NCBI GenBank assembly: GCA_949825025.1
Contig: OX463784.1
Location: forward strand, 7,633,431-7,697,430
Length of the DNA: 64,000 bases
Direction: 5' to 3'
DNA from: Siphlonurus alternatus
Lineage: Eukaryota; Arthropoda; Insecta; Ephemeroptera; Siphlonuridae
Below are positions 35,906-47,214 of the stretch, one piece after another. The notes below the pieces were generated by a model that worked only from the letters and a program-made list of their open reading frames with translations, was not told the origin of the DNA and did no database searches. Each line of letters starts with the position of its first letter. The stretch's first letter is position 1. The position numbers and the translations under genes are program-made.

Positions 35906-37060
35906 CATTTATATATTTTTCAATAGTTTTATCTGTTTTAAAATTTGGGATTAAAATTTGATATTGCTTGAAGTTCACTTCCTTCCTTAATTATGCAGTT
36001 ATAAAGCACATTTTTACTCTAGTATTTATTTATATTTTTATTGAAATAGCTGAAATAACCCCATTTTTTAAAGCTAGTAAAACGGAACTTCATTAATTTT
36101 AATTCCTATTACTTTTGAGTTACCTTATGGTGCTCTTTATGATGAAAAAATATTTCAAATCTTACATTTTTTTTATTCAGATATGTTGCTTTTGGCTATT
36201 GAGCTACATTTTTTATGTCTGAAATTTTATGCTTTGACTTAATGGCTTTGGGCATGGAAGACATCAACGTTACCTTTAAAAACCTTCCTTTTCTTATCTC
36301 CAATTTTTCATCAAGATCTAACGCTTCTTTTAAAGTTTCTCTAAAATTTTATTAAATACAATTATTTCTCTTGTAAATTAAATATCCCAAGTAATATTGA
36401 CCAAAGTTTTTCAACTACATTATCATCAGATCATCACGTGAAGTCACTGCCATGGTGTGAATTTACAACGTTCCACTTCTGGCATTTCTACGAGTGAAGT
36501 TGTTAGCAACATTTACACACTAATGTCTTTTTGGCTCTAATTTAAAGGACTTAAATGAAGGCTGATTTCTACTGCTTCATTAAATTTGAGGGATTAAAAA
36601 ATTTGATAAATTTGAATTAATATGCATCAATTGATTTAATTTTGGTTATATTAAATTAATATATCGATGGTTCCGCGAAGAAAGCGCTGGTTTGCATTCT
36701 CCGGATTTTACAAAATGATGGGTTTGCCTTTTCATTAAGGTTGTAAATTATAATAGCAAAGGATGAAAAGAAACCTTTTTACCTTTTTTGAAAAGGCAAA
36801 CTCGTCATTTTGTAAAATCTGGAGAATGCAAACCAGCGCTTTCTCTGCGGAACCATCGATATGCAAATTGTTTGATTTAATTTTAGTCTTATCAACATAT
36901 TATTGATCTGAATTTATGCAACTAAATATTTGATATTTTGAACTAATTAATACTTAATTAATATTTGAAAAAAATAACAATCAAATTAAATAAGATTTCT
37001 TGTATTTGGTAATTTAAAGTTTGAAAAGAAGATCTTGACCCTAAGTTTTTTGAGCCTTAA
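35906..37060. other. Intergenic region between nonA and the snoRNA host gene
   Basis: AT-rich. The only structure seen is the fold-back element at 36,662-36,862. Confidence 0.5.
36662..36862. mobile_element. Fold-back element, single copy in window
   Basis: ATCGATGGTTCCGCGAAGAA and AGCGCTGGTTTGCATTCTCC pair with GGAGAATGCAAACCAGCGCT and GCGGAACCATCGAT. The right arm contains a short insertion. Confidence 0.7.
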
Positions 37061-37072
37061 AGCCTAGTTCCG

Positions 37073-37173
37073 ATTGGTGGAATAGCTGATAAAACCAGGC
37101 TATCTGATTGGTCGACCGCTACTAGTTCTTCAGTCTTATTGGTGGACTGAGGCTAGCTCTACTGTTTGATTGG
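37073..37173 (+). promoter_or_regulatory. Four evenly spaced ATTGG (inverted CCAAT) boxes, host-gene promoter
   Basis: ATTGG occurs at 37,073, 37,107, 37,138 and 37,169, spaced 34, 31 and 31 bp, all in the same orientation, 35-130 bp before the probable start of the host transcript. About 31-32 bp is three helical turns, the spacing known for multiple NF-Y sites. This strongly suggests an NF-Y-driven promoter; binding is inferred. Confidence 0.65.
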
Positions 37174-38198
37174 CCAACACTTCGCCATTAACAAAAGCTG
37201 GAGCATTCTTTTGGTCTGCTACATTACGCATGCAGACTATTTTCTCGGAAGGTGAGTGATATTTTGATGGATTTAATTATTTATTGACGTGAAATTGTCT
37301 TTAATAAATGAATTTTTGTAGTCTTTAAAAGTGTCTACATTATAATTAATGGTGAAGGTAGGAATTAATATGAATATTTTTCTACGCAGAACTTATCTTG
37401 TTGAAAACGACAATAAGTAGAGATTTACTGATTTATCAGTGGAAGTATTGAATACTGACTGTTGAACTTTTGAAGGAATTTTGTAAATTTCCCGATACGT
37501 TCAGCAAGCATTATAATGATTATAAATACTAATTACTGTGATAATTATGGTTATACTATGGTGGTTTTTACATATATTTTAGGATATGAAATGTTTAGTA
37601 GTATTTATTTACTCTACTGTTTAAAGCGTTAAGAAACATTATTGTGAATTTACGTCTGCTTCTATCAAAGTTAATAATAATTTTTAAGTAATTAAAAATT
37701 TTGATTTAATGTGTTTTTCTATATTCATGTGATACAAGTTAATGCTAACTTAAGCAATTAAAAAGATTGGTTCAATGTGTTTTACAATTTTAATGATCAT
37801 AATATTAGCAATTTAAAGTTTGGTTCAAGGTATTTTACCTGATAGTCTATTTTTTTATTAAAAGAGCTTTGTCTCTTCCAAAAAAGATTATAACATCATT
37901 TTAAAGTATACTTTACTGCCTATTGGTTGATGTTTGACGTTATAATATGAAGGATTTTAATATTGTTTTTCCTCTTAGCATTTTCAACGTTAATAATAAA
38001 CTAAAACATTTTGATTTTACAGAAATCATTTTTTAGTTGAGATATAAACTAAATCGTACTGTCCTATTGTTTCGAGTTTATAAATTTGTAGGTATTTAAA
38101 TTATTTCTATGAACGTTAAATATGTTCTGAAGTATTACGTCTTAATTTTTCAATTATCAATTAAAGAGATAAATATTACCTTATATTGCAAAGACAAT

Positions 38199-38342
38199 AA
38201 GGGAAATTCACAAAGTCTTAAGGCCACATTTAGGGCTCAATAATTTAAGACCAGAAATTTTGGGTCTAAAAAGCATGCCTAAAATCGGGCTTTAAATTAT
38301 CGAGCCCTAAATGTGGCCTTAGGGCTTTGTGAATGCCCCTTA
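38199..38342. mobile_element. Family C palindrome, host-gene intron 1
   Basis: AGGGAAATTCACAAAGTCTT at the left and GGGCTTTGTGAATGCCCCTT at the right are inverted. Nearly identical to the copy in nonA intron 7. Intron 1 otherwise shows no snoRNA. Confidence 0.8.
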
Positions 38343-38857
38343 CTAAGTCTATCTAGTAACTGTTTACGCTCTTAGGACATGGGATAACCGTGTATTTAAA
38401 GATTGTTTGTTACTTTGCAATCTGATGTAAGTAATTTCCAAGATATCTAAATTTAATAATTTTAAAAACTTAATCAACTATAAATGCACATTTTGCATAA
38501 ATAAACAAATTAATTAATTCAACAAAAAATATTTCTTGGGCTTCGTTAAAATTACAATATTTGACTCTAACACAGAAGTGTTTACCGTCAATATGAGATT
38601 ATTTAAAAGCATTATATGTTGGGATAATTTAGAGTGATTTTAAAGTTCTTGTCTTATTTTCGAGTGTCTTATTATATTTGTCATCAAGAGTTCCTAACGT
38701 CTTGTGACGGCATTGTCTAATACTGATTGTGTTTCCACAGATTTACAAACGCTACCGGAACTACCACCAACGTAGAATTCCTGTCAGATAAGTAAGTTCA
38801 TGATTTTATTTTCTTCAGTTATTGATGGATAACCTCCTTTAATTTTTTTATTGTATA

Positions 38858-39054
38858 TACAGTAAAAACTTAATATTACGTCAAGTCAAGGAACCCAGGA
38901 AATTGGGTTTAGCTTATAAATATATCGAGTATACCTTATATCAAGTTTTTCCTATACCTGCAATACTAATTATTTTTTACAGGACATTTACTCCGTTACT
39001 CAATATCGAGTTTTTACCTTATAACAAGTTATGTAATAACAAGTTTTTACTGTA
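38858..39054. mobile_element. Tc1/mariner-type (pogo/Tigger-like) MITE 1, host-gene intron 2
   Basis: TACAGTAAAAACTTAATATTA at the left (20 of these shown are ACAGTAAAAACTTAATATTA) and TAATAACAAGTTTTTACTGT at the right, flanked by TA. The CAGTAAAAACTTGTTAT-type end is typical of pogo-group elements. Non-coding. Confidence 0.65.
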
Positions 39055-39343
39055 AATGGATAGAGGACCTTTAACTTATGTACCATTATTTATTTTTCTA
39101 CCCTCCCAACACCCTCAAAATCACGGGGGAAAATAATCATTGTGTCGTAATCACATAACCTTTCCCTATATTTGAGTAATGTTACTGCAATTTTAAGTTT
39201 AAAAAAGATTGGGGGGGAAACAATTTGTTCATAACTGGAAGACCACTATCTAAATATTTTATATAATATTTTTTTTTTATATATTTTATGTCCGTTTGTA
39301 ACACACTTTCTCATTGGCTAAATAAAAACTGAGGACTTCCAAT

Positions 39344-39495
39344 TACAGTAAAAACTTGTTAGTATGTAAAGTCAAGATACCCGGAAAATTAGGCTTACCT
39401 TATCTCGAGTTTTTCCCGCAATGCTAAGAGGTCTCTTTCATTCAAAATCAAGTTTTAATTCCTAGCAAGTTGTGTCATAACGAGTTTTTACTGTA
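39344..39495. mobile_element. Tc1/mariner-type MITE 2, host-gene intron 2
   Basis: Same family as 38,858: TACAGTAAAAACTTGTTAG and CATAACGAGTTTTTACTGTA. Shorter internal region. Confidence 0.65.
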
Positions 39496-39542
39496 TACAC
39501 AATGAAAATTAATTTCCGTGAGTCACGTAATTTACCACTGTG

Positions 39543-39614
39543 TTCTCAATGATGAAACCGAATTACCGTTTGATTTCCATGAAACTAAACTTTTGCTGCT
39601 TTTTTTACTGAGAT
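39543..39614 (+). ncRNA. Box C/D snoRNA 4 (18S-U627-type guide), host intron 2
   Basis: C box ATGATGA (39,549), D box CTGA (39,608). The GAATTACCGTTTGAT block is intact. The second guide is the most diverged of the family (TTTTGCTGCTTTTTTTA). Confidence 0.8.
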
Positions 39615-40218
39615 GACACTTACAGTTGTTTAAAGTTTAAACTTGACGTTTAAACTTGACGTTATTTTGTGATTGTGACGACGCTAAGTGTTGTCTGTTC
39701 TGTTTGCAGGCTACTAGACTGACGAAACCTCTCGCTAAAGACTTGCTGATTCCTGATTGTTTGTGTTGGAGACTACCCAAAGAATGGATACCAAATATTT
39801 AAAGGTATATTGTCACTTTGTGTATTTGTTTTGGGATGAAACATATGATGACTAGCATTGTTGCCATAAGTTAAATTGATAAAAGAGCTCCAGTTACTTA
39901 TAGTGAGGCAAAACTTAGTTGTTGTTAGTAAAAATAAAAAGAGTTTTTTCAACTGAAAAGCAAAGCGTCTTTTAGTGATGTATTGTATGTATAGATTCAT
40001 GTCCAAAAATTAGTATGTTTCAATCTTCAATTATATTGTCTCTTTCTCCCTGTTAAAATAAAGTAAAATTGCTATTGCAAGAAAGAAGAATTTCACAAAC
40101 CGGGCGATTTTATTAAAAGTTAAAATTAACAATAATATTATCTATGCACAATATGTATGATTAATGTATTTGTGACGTGTCTTGCTTTGAAGATGAATAA
40201 ATATTTGAATACTTTCTT

Positions 40219-40288
40219 GTCTGTGATGAACAAATTTTATTGATGAACCATGAAAGTTAAAAATATGCTTTGTTTTAATTTCTGAGAC
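40219..40288 (+). ncRNA. Box C/D snoRNA 5 (28S guide), host intron 3
   Basis: C box GTGATGA (40,223), D box CTGA (40,282), terminal GTCT/AGAC stem. The guide before D, ATGCTTTGTTTTAATT, is complementary over 16 nt to the conserved 28S segment AAUUAAAACAAAGCAU. The five-nucleotide rule predicts methylation of the second U in AAUU. Target sequence recalled, not searched. Confidence 0.83.
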
Positions 40289-40655
40289 AAAAACATTAAC
40301 TTTTTTTGCTTTTGGACAGAGCTTGGAGTGCATTTGCTAAGTCATGGTTTTGATTTATAGATTGAGATGAACGCTGCTGAGCTGATTCACCGCAATGTTG
40401 CCAAGTGTAGGATGGACAGAGTGGCCAACCTAACAAGGTACGTTCATATTGTTAAACATGTGAAATTTTTCAGTGAAATATGAGGCTGCTTTAAACTTAA
40501 TTGTAGTCTGATATAGGGTAGTTGTAAGTTGGGTGTTGCGTTTTAAATTAAAAAGGGGCATATTATTATTGTTCTTCCAGAAAGCAATGCTTTGTAGTAA
40601 ATTTTAATACTTGCTTACATGATGTTGTTTGCCATTAATTTTCTTTATTAAAATG

Positions 40656-40732
40656 TGTATCGATGATGAAAAAACTAATAATTGATTTACAGTGAGAATC
40701 AAAATATGCTTTGTTTTAATTTCTGAGATACA
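40656..40732 (+). ncRNA. Box C/D snoRNA 6 (28S guide), host intron 4
   Basis: C box GATGATGA (40,662), D box CTGA (40,723) and a perfect 6-bp terminal stem TGTATC/GATACA. The same 28S guide as snoRNA 5 is preserved within a longer shared block, while the 5' half differs. Confidence 0.82.
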
Positions 40733-40967
40733 TTTAACAAACTCAAAACGTTTACTCTCATCTTAATGTCCAATGTGATAGTAAAATGTATGTTTTTTTT
40801 ATTACAGTTTGCCTGACATGGACCCAAAACATAGAGATATCTACAAGACTTACTACTACCCAAGAGTATTATAAGACCAACTAACCCAAAGGTTGGTATT
40901 TAAATTTTCTTTTAACTACAGTCTTCCCTAGCTGTATTTAATATAAAGATTTTAGACTCAAATGAAT

Positions 40968-41293
40968 GGAGTATCGACCTCAAATTTAATTTTTTTTTTT
41001 TATTGCAGAAATGGATAGAGGGTGTAAAGTTATGCTACTCTGATTTTTTTCAGATTTTTTAGACCCTTGGAATTATTTTTAAAAAATTATTGAAAGTCCT
41101 TTTTGTGACGTCACAAAACGCCGCTCCTTAAGAAAAGGATAGGACTTGCTGCCGCGTGACGTCAAAAAAAAAAAGGACTTTCAATAATTTTTTAAAAATA
41201 CTTCCAGGGCTGTAAAAAATCTGAAAAAAATCAGGGTGACATAACTTTGCAATTTCTATCCATTTCTGCAATAAAAAAAATAAGGTACTCCAT
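40968..41293. mobile_element. Family A MITE, host-gene intron 5
   Basis: Left end GGAGTATCGACCTCAAATT, the usual body (AGAGGGTGTAAAGTTATGCT, GTGACGTCAC) and right end GGTACTCCATT, slightly shortened. Confidence 0.8.
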
Positions 41294-41489
41294 TGTAATA
41301 TTTTTGTAGAAACTTAGATCAGAGCTAGTATTACAAGTATAAATTTGCAATGTTAAGACTTTTATTGAAAATATTTTAAAATTATTATTTGGGGGGTGGG
41401 GAGGTATTATTTTCTATGCTTAAATTAATTGTGTTTTCGTTGCTATTTTAATAATTTTCTGTAAATAATTCTTGATTTGAATATCATGT

Positions 41490-41564
41490 TCTCTGTGATG
41501 AAACAGAATTACCGTTTGATTCCTCGTGAAACTAACCCAAGGCTGTAATTTTATTACCTGAGAC
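41490..41564 (+). ncRNA. Box C/D snoRNA 7 (18S-U627-type guide), host intron 5
   Basis: C box GTGATGA (41,495), D box CTGA (41,558). GAATTACCGTTTGAT intact, second guide GGCTGTAATTTTATTAC intact. It shares the loop TTCCTCGTGAAAC with snoRNA 8. Confidence 0.85.
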
Positions 41565-42063
41565 GAACTATAACCTACAATTTTAAACAAAGCATATCTA
41601 TTGTGAATTATGTACTTAAAATTTTCTCTTATTATAGAGTCTTCTGATGGGTTGAACCACACTTGTGCTGGGATATTGCAGGTACATATCTGTCCTTATA
41701 TTTTCTAACCTTCAAATCATACCTTACAATGAAATAAAAACTAAAGAAAATACACTACCTATCATAGTCCAAAAATTTCTCCAAGGTTTTCTGGGTTAAA
41801 AAATATGTAATGAAGTCCCAAATTGCTTTAATGTGCTTAGTTTGGGTAAAAAATATCTTTGGTGGAATCTATCTTTAAATTCCCAGCATTTACCATTATT
41901 TTTTTCTTAAATATCCAGCATTTTTTAAATTAATTGTCACCTCATGTAACTACAACAAAAAATTTGATGCAACTCTAAACCTTATCTCACTAGAACATAA
42001 GGGTCAGAGTCACATCAATTTTTTTGTAGTTATGATTTGCATTCTGTGGCGATGTAATATCTT

Positions 42064-42137
42064 GTCTATGATGAAAATGAATTACCGTTTGATTCCTCGT
42101 GAAACTTAACAAAGGCTGTAATTTTATTACCTGAGAC
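42064..42137 (+). ncRNA. Box C/D snoRNA 8 (18S-U627-type guide), host intron 6
   Basis: C box ATGATGA (42,068), D box CTGA (42,131), GTCT/AGAC stem. Very close to snoRNA 1 in nonA, differing mainly in the loop (TTCCTCGTG against ATTCAATG). Confidence 0.86.
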
Positions 42138-42152
42138 GAAATTAGAGATATC

Positions 42153-42508
42153 TTAAGGGTAAGATAACGCCACCAATGTTAAAAAAGATCCCTCACACAA
42201 AAATTCTGAAAAATGTTTAAAATGTTCTCCTCTACACCCCCTATCAGTAGCTAAAATATCAGGTATACAAATACGATCTAGTTTTTCAGTAATTAATTTT
42301 TAAGGTAGACTAATTTAACATGGAAGTTTCATTTCTCCATGTTAAAGTAGTCAACTTTAAAAAGTTATAACTCAAAAACTAGATCGTATTTGTATACCTG
42401 ACATTTTAGCTACTGATAGGGGGTGTAGAGGAGAACATTTTAAATTTTTTTCAGAATTTTTGTGTGAGGGATTTTTTTTTAACATTGGTGGCGTTACCTT
42501 ACCCTTAA
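42153..42508. mobile_element. TTAA-flanked palindromic MITE, host-gene intron 6
   Basis: Ends TTAAGGGTAAGATAACGCCA and TGGCGTTACCTTACCCTTAA. Arms match the 15,938 element (CTCCTCTACACCCCCTATCAG-like, TATCAGGTATACAAATACGA). It begins only 16 bases after snoRNA 8. Confidence 0.8.
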
Positions 42509-42824
42509 CTTTTTTTAAAAATCTGTGTCTCATTTCCCATTTGTAATAAACAATCTTTTCTACAGATTTACCAGTCCACGGGAGCTTGCCGAACTATGCT
42601 GCCATTGCTATTATGGATTTTTTTTTTTACAGGTATAGTTTACCATCAAATTTAATTAGTGCTTGAATAGTAATAAATGTTACTAAAGTAATTTGTAGTC
42701 CTCTTTTTATGAAACATTGTAATATCTAGTGTATCATTATCTTTTACTGGATTTTTTATGAATTGATTTACCATCTATAAATATTGAATATATGAAAGTT
42801 CTCTCATATTTAATTGTTTTCTGA

Positions 42825-42912
42825 TGTAGTTACAATGATGAAACTGAATTACCGTTTGATAAACCATGAAACTATTAAAAGGCTGTATTTTTTATATACC
42901 TGAGCTAACTAC
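42825..42912 (+). ncRNA. Box C/D snoRNA 9 (18S-U627-type guide), host intron 7
   Basis: C box ATGATGA (42,835), D box CTGA (42,900), with a perfect outer stem GTAGTTA/TAACTAC. The guide/D' block is intact; the second guide has drifted (GGCTGTATTTTTTATATAC). Confidence 0.83.
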
Positions 42913-43219
42913 ATTGGAAAATAAATAAAATAAAATTGATTGATTTAGATGTGTTTCCAAATCTGACGTTTAATTTAAATTTCCTTCTGTTTGCTGCATG
43001 ATCAAATATATTTTCCATATGCTTGATCAGACGATTAATCTCAAATCCTGTTTTCAGTTCCCTGCACGCTGGCCAGTGCTCTACACAAGACTTCCCTGCG
43101 TTTTTATTTACAACTAAATGATGAAAAAATATTTTTATTTTTTAATGGGATAAACCTGAAAATTATTGTTTTATTTTTTTACATTGTAAAGCTGTTGTAC
43201 TATTGTTTATATTTTTTTA

Positions 43220-43251
43220 AATAAAATTTTTACTGAACAATAAGAAATAAA
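43220..43251 (+). other. Poly(A) signals of the snoRNA host gene
   Basis: AATAAA at 43,220 and again at 43,246, after a T-rich last exon. They set the probable 3' end. Confidence 0.6.
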
Positions 43252-43427
43252 TTATTATTGCAAACTTAATTTACCTTTCTTTGCTAGAGATTTGATTTTT
43301 TTTTTTTTTTTTTTTAATTATTATGGAGCTAGGAGGGCAGGAATAAATTAATTATTGAAACTTAAGGCTGTATGAACAAGGATTTTCTTTTAAATTAGTA
43401 GTAGTCAATAGTAAAATTATTATCTAC

Positions 43428-43903
43428 TTAAGGGTAAGATCACACAAAAAATATATGTATATGCATATACATATATATGCATATGTATATATATGTACTT
43501 GGGTGAATAAAAAATAAATAAATAAACACGAACAATCGATTGTTGTAGTCCCATTTGATTAACATGTAAACCTTAGCAACCTCATAATGATTCTGAATTT
43601 TTTTTTAGAGACAGCTCTTGGCATTAAAAAAATGTGGAGAAAATTTCAAAACAATCGGACGATCCAATTTTTTTAAATTTATTTTTTAGTTTCGGTCTCC
43701 ATGGGAAAGCCCTATATTGAAAATTTAAAAAATTCATTGAAAAAAATTGGATCGTCCGATTGTTTTGAAATTTTCTTTATATTTTTTTAATGCCAAGAAC
43801 TGTCTCTAAAAAAAAATTCAGAATCATTATGAGGTTGCTAAGGTTTACATGTTAATCAAATGGGACTATCAACAATCGATTGTTCGTGTTATCTTACCCT
43901 TAA
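43428..43903. mobile_element. TTAA-flanked palindromic MITE
   Basis: Ends TTAAGGGTAAGAT and ATCTTACCCTTAA. The arms (TTGATTAACATGTAAACCTT, CAATCGGACGATCCAATTTT) match the 51,883 element in part. The left arm is interrupted by ~75 bases of TATATGCATA-type repeat and (AAAT)n. Confidence 0.78.
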
Positions 43904-45136
43904 CTACCAAATTTACAGTAAAATAAACAAATAATGTAATTTATTTTTTTCAAGAAGATTTATTGTTTTAAGTTTTAAGTTATGATATAATTAATACTTT
44001 CATTTGTATTTTTACCTCTAAATATTGTAGATTTCACACTTACAATTAGAGCTGCTTCAATTAAAAACAAACGAATTTTTAAACTGCCCACTTCCTTAAC
44101 CCCTGGAAGTTGGGCAACTTTTTAGACATCATAGTAATGCGGGTTATCGCTCTCAAGGGGACCTTGTTTTTATTACAAAACCAATATTACATAATTTAAT
44201 TCTATATATTTTTATGTGAGAAAAACGTTCAATGTAATCCTGAATAAATTATTGTTGTTTCTTCTATCTATTTTCTATGTATAATTAATTGACATGGATG
44301 AAACTGAAATAAATAAATTTGTGTCATGCATGGCCTTATAATAAAATCGAGTGTGCCATGCATAATATATAATTATACTGTGTATGGCGATGAGTCATAC
44401 AAGTTTTTTTTGTTTTTTAACCATTTTTTTTTCAACAAAATTATAAGAAAAAGAAAGGAATATATATGACGCGTAGAAATATAAATGTATATTTTACGCA
44501 CGTTTATATAATTATGACCCTCGATTGGCCCGTTTCGCCATTTCACGTTAAAATTAAAACAAATTATATATTCAATGGCTGGTACAATGAAGGCCGGATC
44601 AATTAAGTCCCGCGGGTCTCCTAAAAAAAAATTAACTTTCCAAATAAACATTAAAATTGTATTTACAACATTTAATTAGTATTAAATTTATTTCATCATG
44701 ATTTTTAAAAAAAAAAAAAAAAAAAAAGAGTTGGGGAAAAAAGTGCCAATCATATTTATGTATTTTTTCCGCTATATATATTATATTATATCCTGTTTCC
44801 TAGCTGGAACACTTTCAAAATTAAGGTTGTTCATATCAATTCAGCACTGACAAAAGCCTGCATGTATTATAGTATTGGAAATTATATTTTTGATATATAG
44901 TCTGATAAAAACATTAAAAATTAATTTTCAACCTTTAATAAAAACATATATAGTTATTTTGAAAATTTATACCGAAGAATAATCTGCCAATTTTTACATC
45001 ATTAAAGCATTCAAATATCGATCAGTACGTCGTTAATAAATAAGTATTTAAATATATATATAGTATAGAAATGTTAAATCTGAAGATAATTATATTTCTA
45101 CGTTTCTTTTTGCATTAATTGTACTTCTTGGTACAC

Positions 45137-45137
<1 letters not shown>

Positions 45138-45219
<82 letters not shown>
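45138..45219. repeat. (TA)n microsatellite, ~40 units
   Basis: Uninterrupted TA repeat of about 80 bases. Confidence 0.95.
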
Positions 45220-45220
<1 letters not shown>

Positions 45221-46998
45221 CGCAAAGTTATAATAATATAAAGGCTATAACATGCATGTACATTTATAGTGATTTCATTTCAAAAGTACAGTGTTTATGT
45301 ATTAGGAAAAAATTAGCAACTTTAAAAACAATTACATAATTTTAAATCAATATTCTTAATATTCTATTATGCGCAAAAAAATAAATTATTTTTCTCGCAT
45401 ATGCAATAATATTATTTTATACATTATATAAGAATGTAATTATTTTACTGTATAAATTTAATACTATATTCTACGTGCTGCATCATGCAAAATGTTGTTT
45501 TATAGATTTAAAGATACAATTAATTAAGATCATAATATATTAAAATAATTTAAAATTAAATTGTTTGAACTCTTTTTCAGACCTTTTGAAGTAATTTTAC
45601 ATATTATAGTTTATAAATAAATACAGAATCATGTAAATGACATAAAACTTCAGCAGTATAATAAACTTAATAAAATATAGTTATTTTTTTTAACGGTATA
45701 TGAATTATATACATATATACACATACATTGCAACATGTGTTTGATGAACATTATTGACGTGCTTATATTGTTGTACATGCACTCGAAATAAGGCAACAAA
45801 AAATTATGAATTATATACTTTTATGATTCGAATCGTGTAATTTGATTAAAATTCTCATGCAGCGCGGCTCTGATCGATGTAAATATTGGTCATGCAAATT
45901 AAGTGTTTTATGTTATATAAATTGTGGCTTCATAAGTAAATTATGATTATGGCAAAAAATACGATTTTTTAAGCACTTGTAGTTTGAGGTGATAAAAAAT
46001 CTGAAATGATGACAAAAATATTTTGATGTCGTCGTATTGAAAAGTTAATCACCGTGCCCCATATAAGAATAACACAGGGCATAATATATATTATGGTGTT
46101 TATTTAACTTGAAAGGCCGCAAGTGGTAAATTTTCCAAGGTGACGAATGAGTATTAATTTAGCACCGTACAATAACAATAATATAATATTTATAGTCATA
46201 CCCACATTGTCATATTTTCACTGAAATGTCACCATTACTTTTATTCTTTTTATAAACACAATTTTATGATAATTTATTTTCAAAAAAGAAAACATTTTAA
46301 CTAGAATAACAGATTTCAATTTCACTTTCAAGATTCCACTTATATTATAAATTTCTAATATTTCTAATACATGCATGTTGTCAACAAAAAAAAAAAAAAA
46401 AATCATAAATCTTTGCAAACTGATAAAAAGGATTTTTTTCTAACAATGTTGCCTTAATATGACTGCCTATAACTGTATAATGCATAAATAATTCATGATG
46501 GTCTGCTATTAATGTTTAAATAAAAATAAAAAATGAATAAAATCATTAAAAGTTTTTTTTTAAATTTATTAAATTTTCTTATTCTTATTTTCGTATACTT
46601 GCATTCGTTGTATATTTATATTTTTTGATATTCAAGCAGATGGTTCATCGTTCTCATTTTTTTCAACGATATGAATCTTTTTACAACTTAATACAAGATA
46701 TTTTTTAAGAAAATATATTTATAAATATATGACATAAATTTTTTCAATATATAACAGGATATAAATTTAAATTGGAAGAATATAATTGCAACAATATTTT
46801 CAACGTCTGCATGGTTAAATCAGCACCAAAATTGTTTTATGTTATAGACTGGAGAATATATGTACTTCATATTGTAGTACACATCTCCATTTACTTATGA
46901 AAATACTGTAATATCTACTGCATATATATACTGTATTGGATTCAATAAACAAATTAATACAAAACACCAACACCCAACACTATAATAACGCTATAAAG

Positions 46999-47016
46999 CT
47001 ATATAATATATATATA

Positions 47017-47109
<93 letters not shown>
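46999..47109. repeat. Compound (TA)n microsatellite
   Basis: About 110 bases of TA with a few substitutions (ACACA, TAAATA), capable of forming a cruciform. Confidence 0.92.
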
Positions 47110-47112
<3 letters not shown>

Positions 47113-47214
47113 ATGTCTATTTATTTGATCAGGTTAGTATTCAATTTGTCCTAAGTATCTTAATAATATTTTACATTTAGCATCGGCAAATTATGATCAA
47201 ATTATTTCTTAAAA

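Larger units (their letters stand above)
37205..43260 (+). ncRNA. snoRNA host gene (SNHG/UHG-like), 8 exons, six intronic snoRNAs
   Basis: Exons by splice sites: ~37205-37251, 38741-38791, 39710-39804, 40361-40437, 40808-40891, 41638-41681, 42566-42632, 43058-~43260. AATAAA is at 43,220 and 43,246. Introns 2 to 7 each carry one box C/D snoRNA, while the exons are short and lack a long frame. That is the classic layout of snoRNA host transcripts such as UHG and GAS5. The probable start (CATTCTTTTGG) is pyrimidine-rich, suggesting a 5'TOP. The spliced RNA contains a 54-codon ORF (39,784 to 40,873), discussed under findings. It starts ~1.3 kb after nonA on the same strand. Exon 7 ends in a T-tract plus ACAG, so its end could also act as an acceptor. 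Confidence 0.8.
43904..47210. other. AT-rich intergenic region
   Basis: No gene found. Contains a ~20-base poly-A at about 44,707 and two long (TA)n tracts (annotated separately). The minus ORFs at 44,373 and 46,218 look random. Confidence 0.5.

Noticed and set aside
44373..44651. 92-aa minus ORF downstream of the snoRNA host gene
   Set aside because: Biased to Ile/Lys/Phe as expected from AT-rich DNA; no signals around it.
45138..47109. (TA)n tracts as an origin or matrix attachment region
   Set aside because: Composition alone does not support a function; such microsatellites are common in AT-rich genomes.
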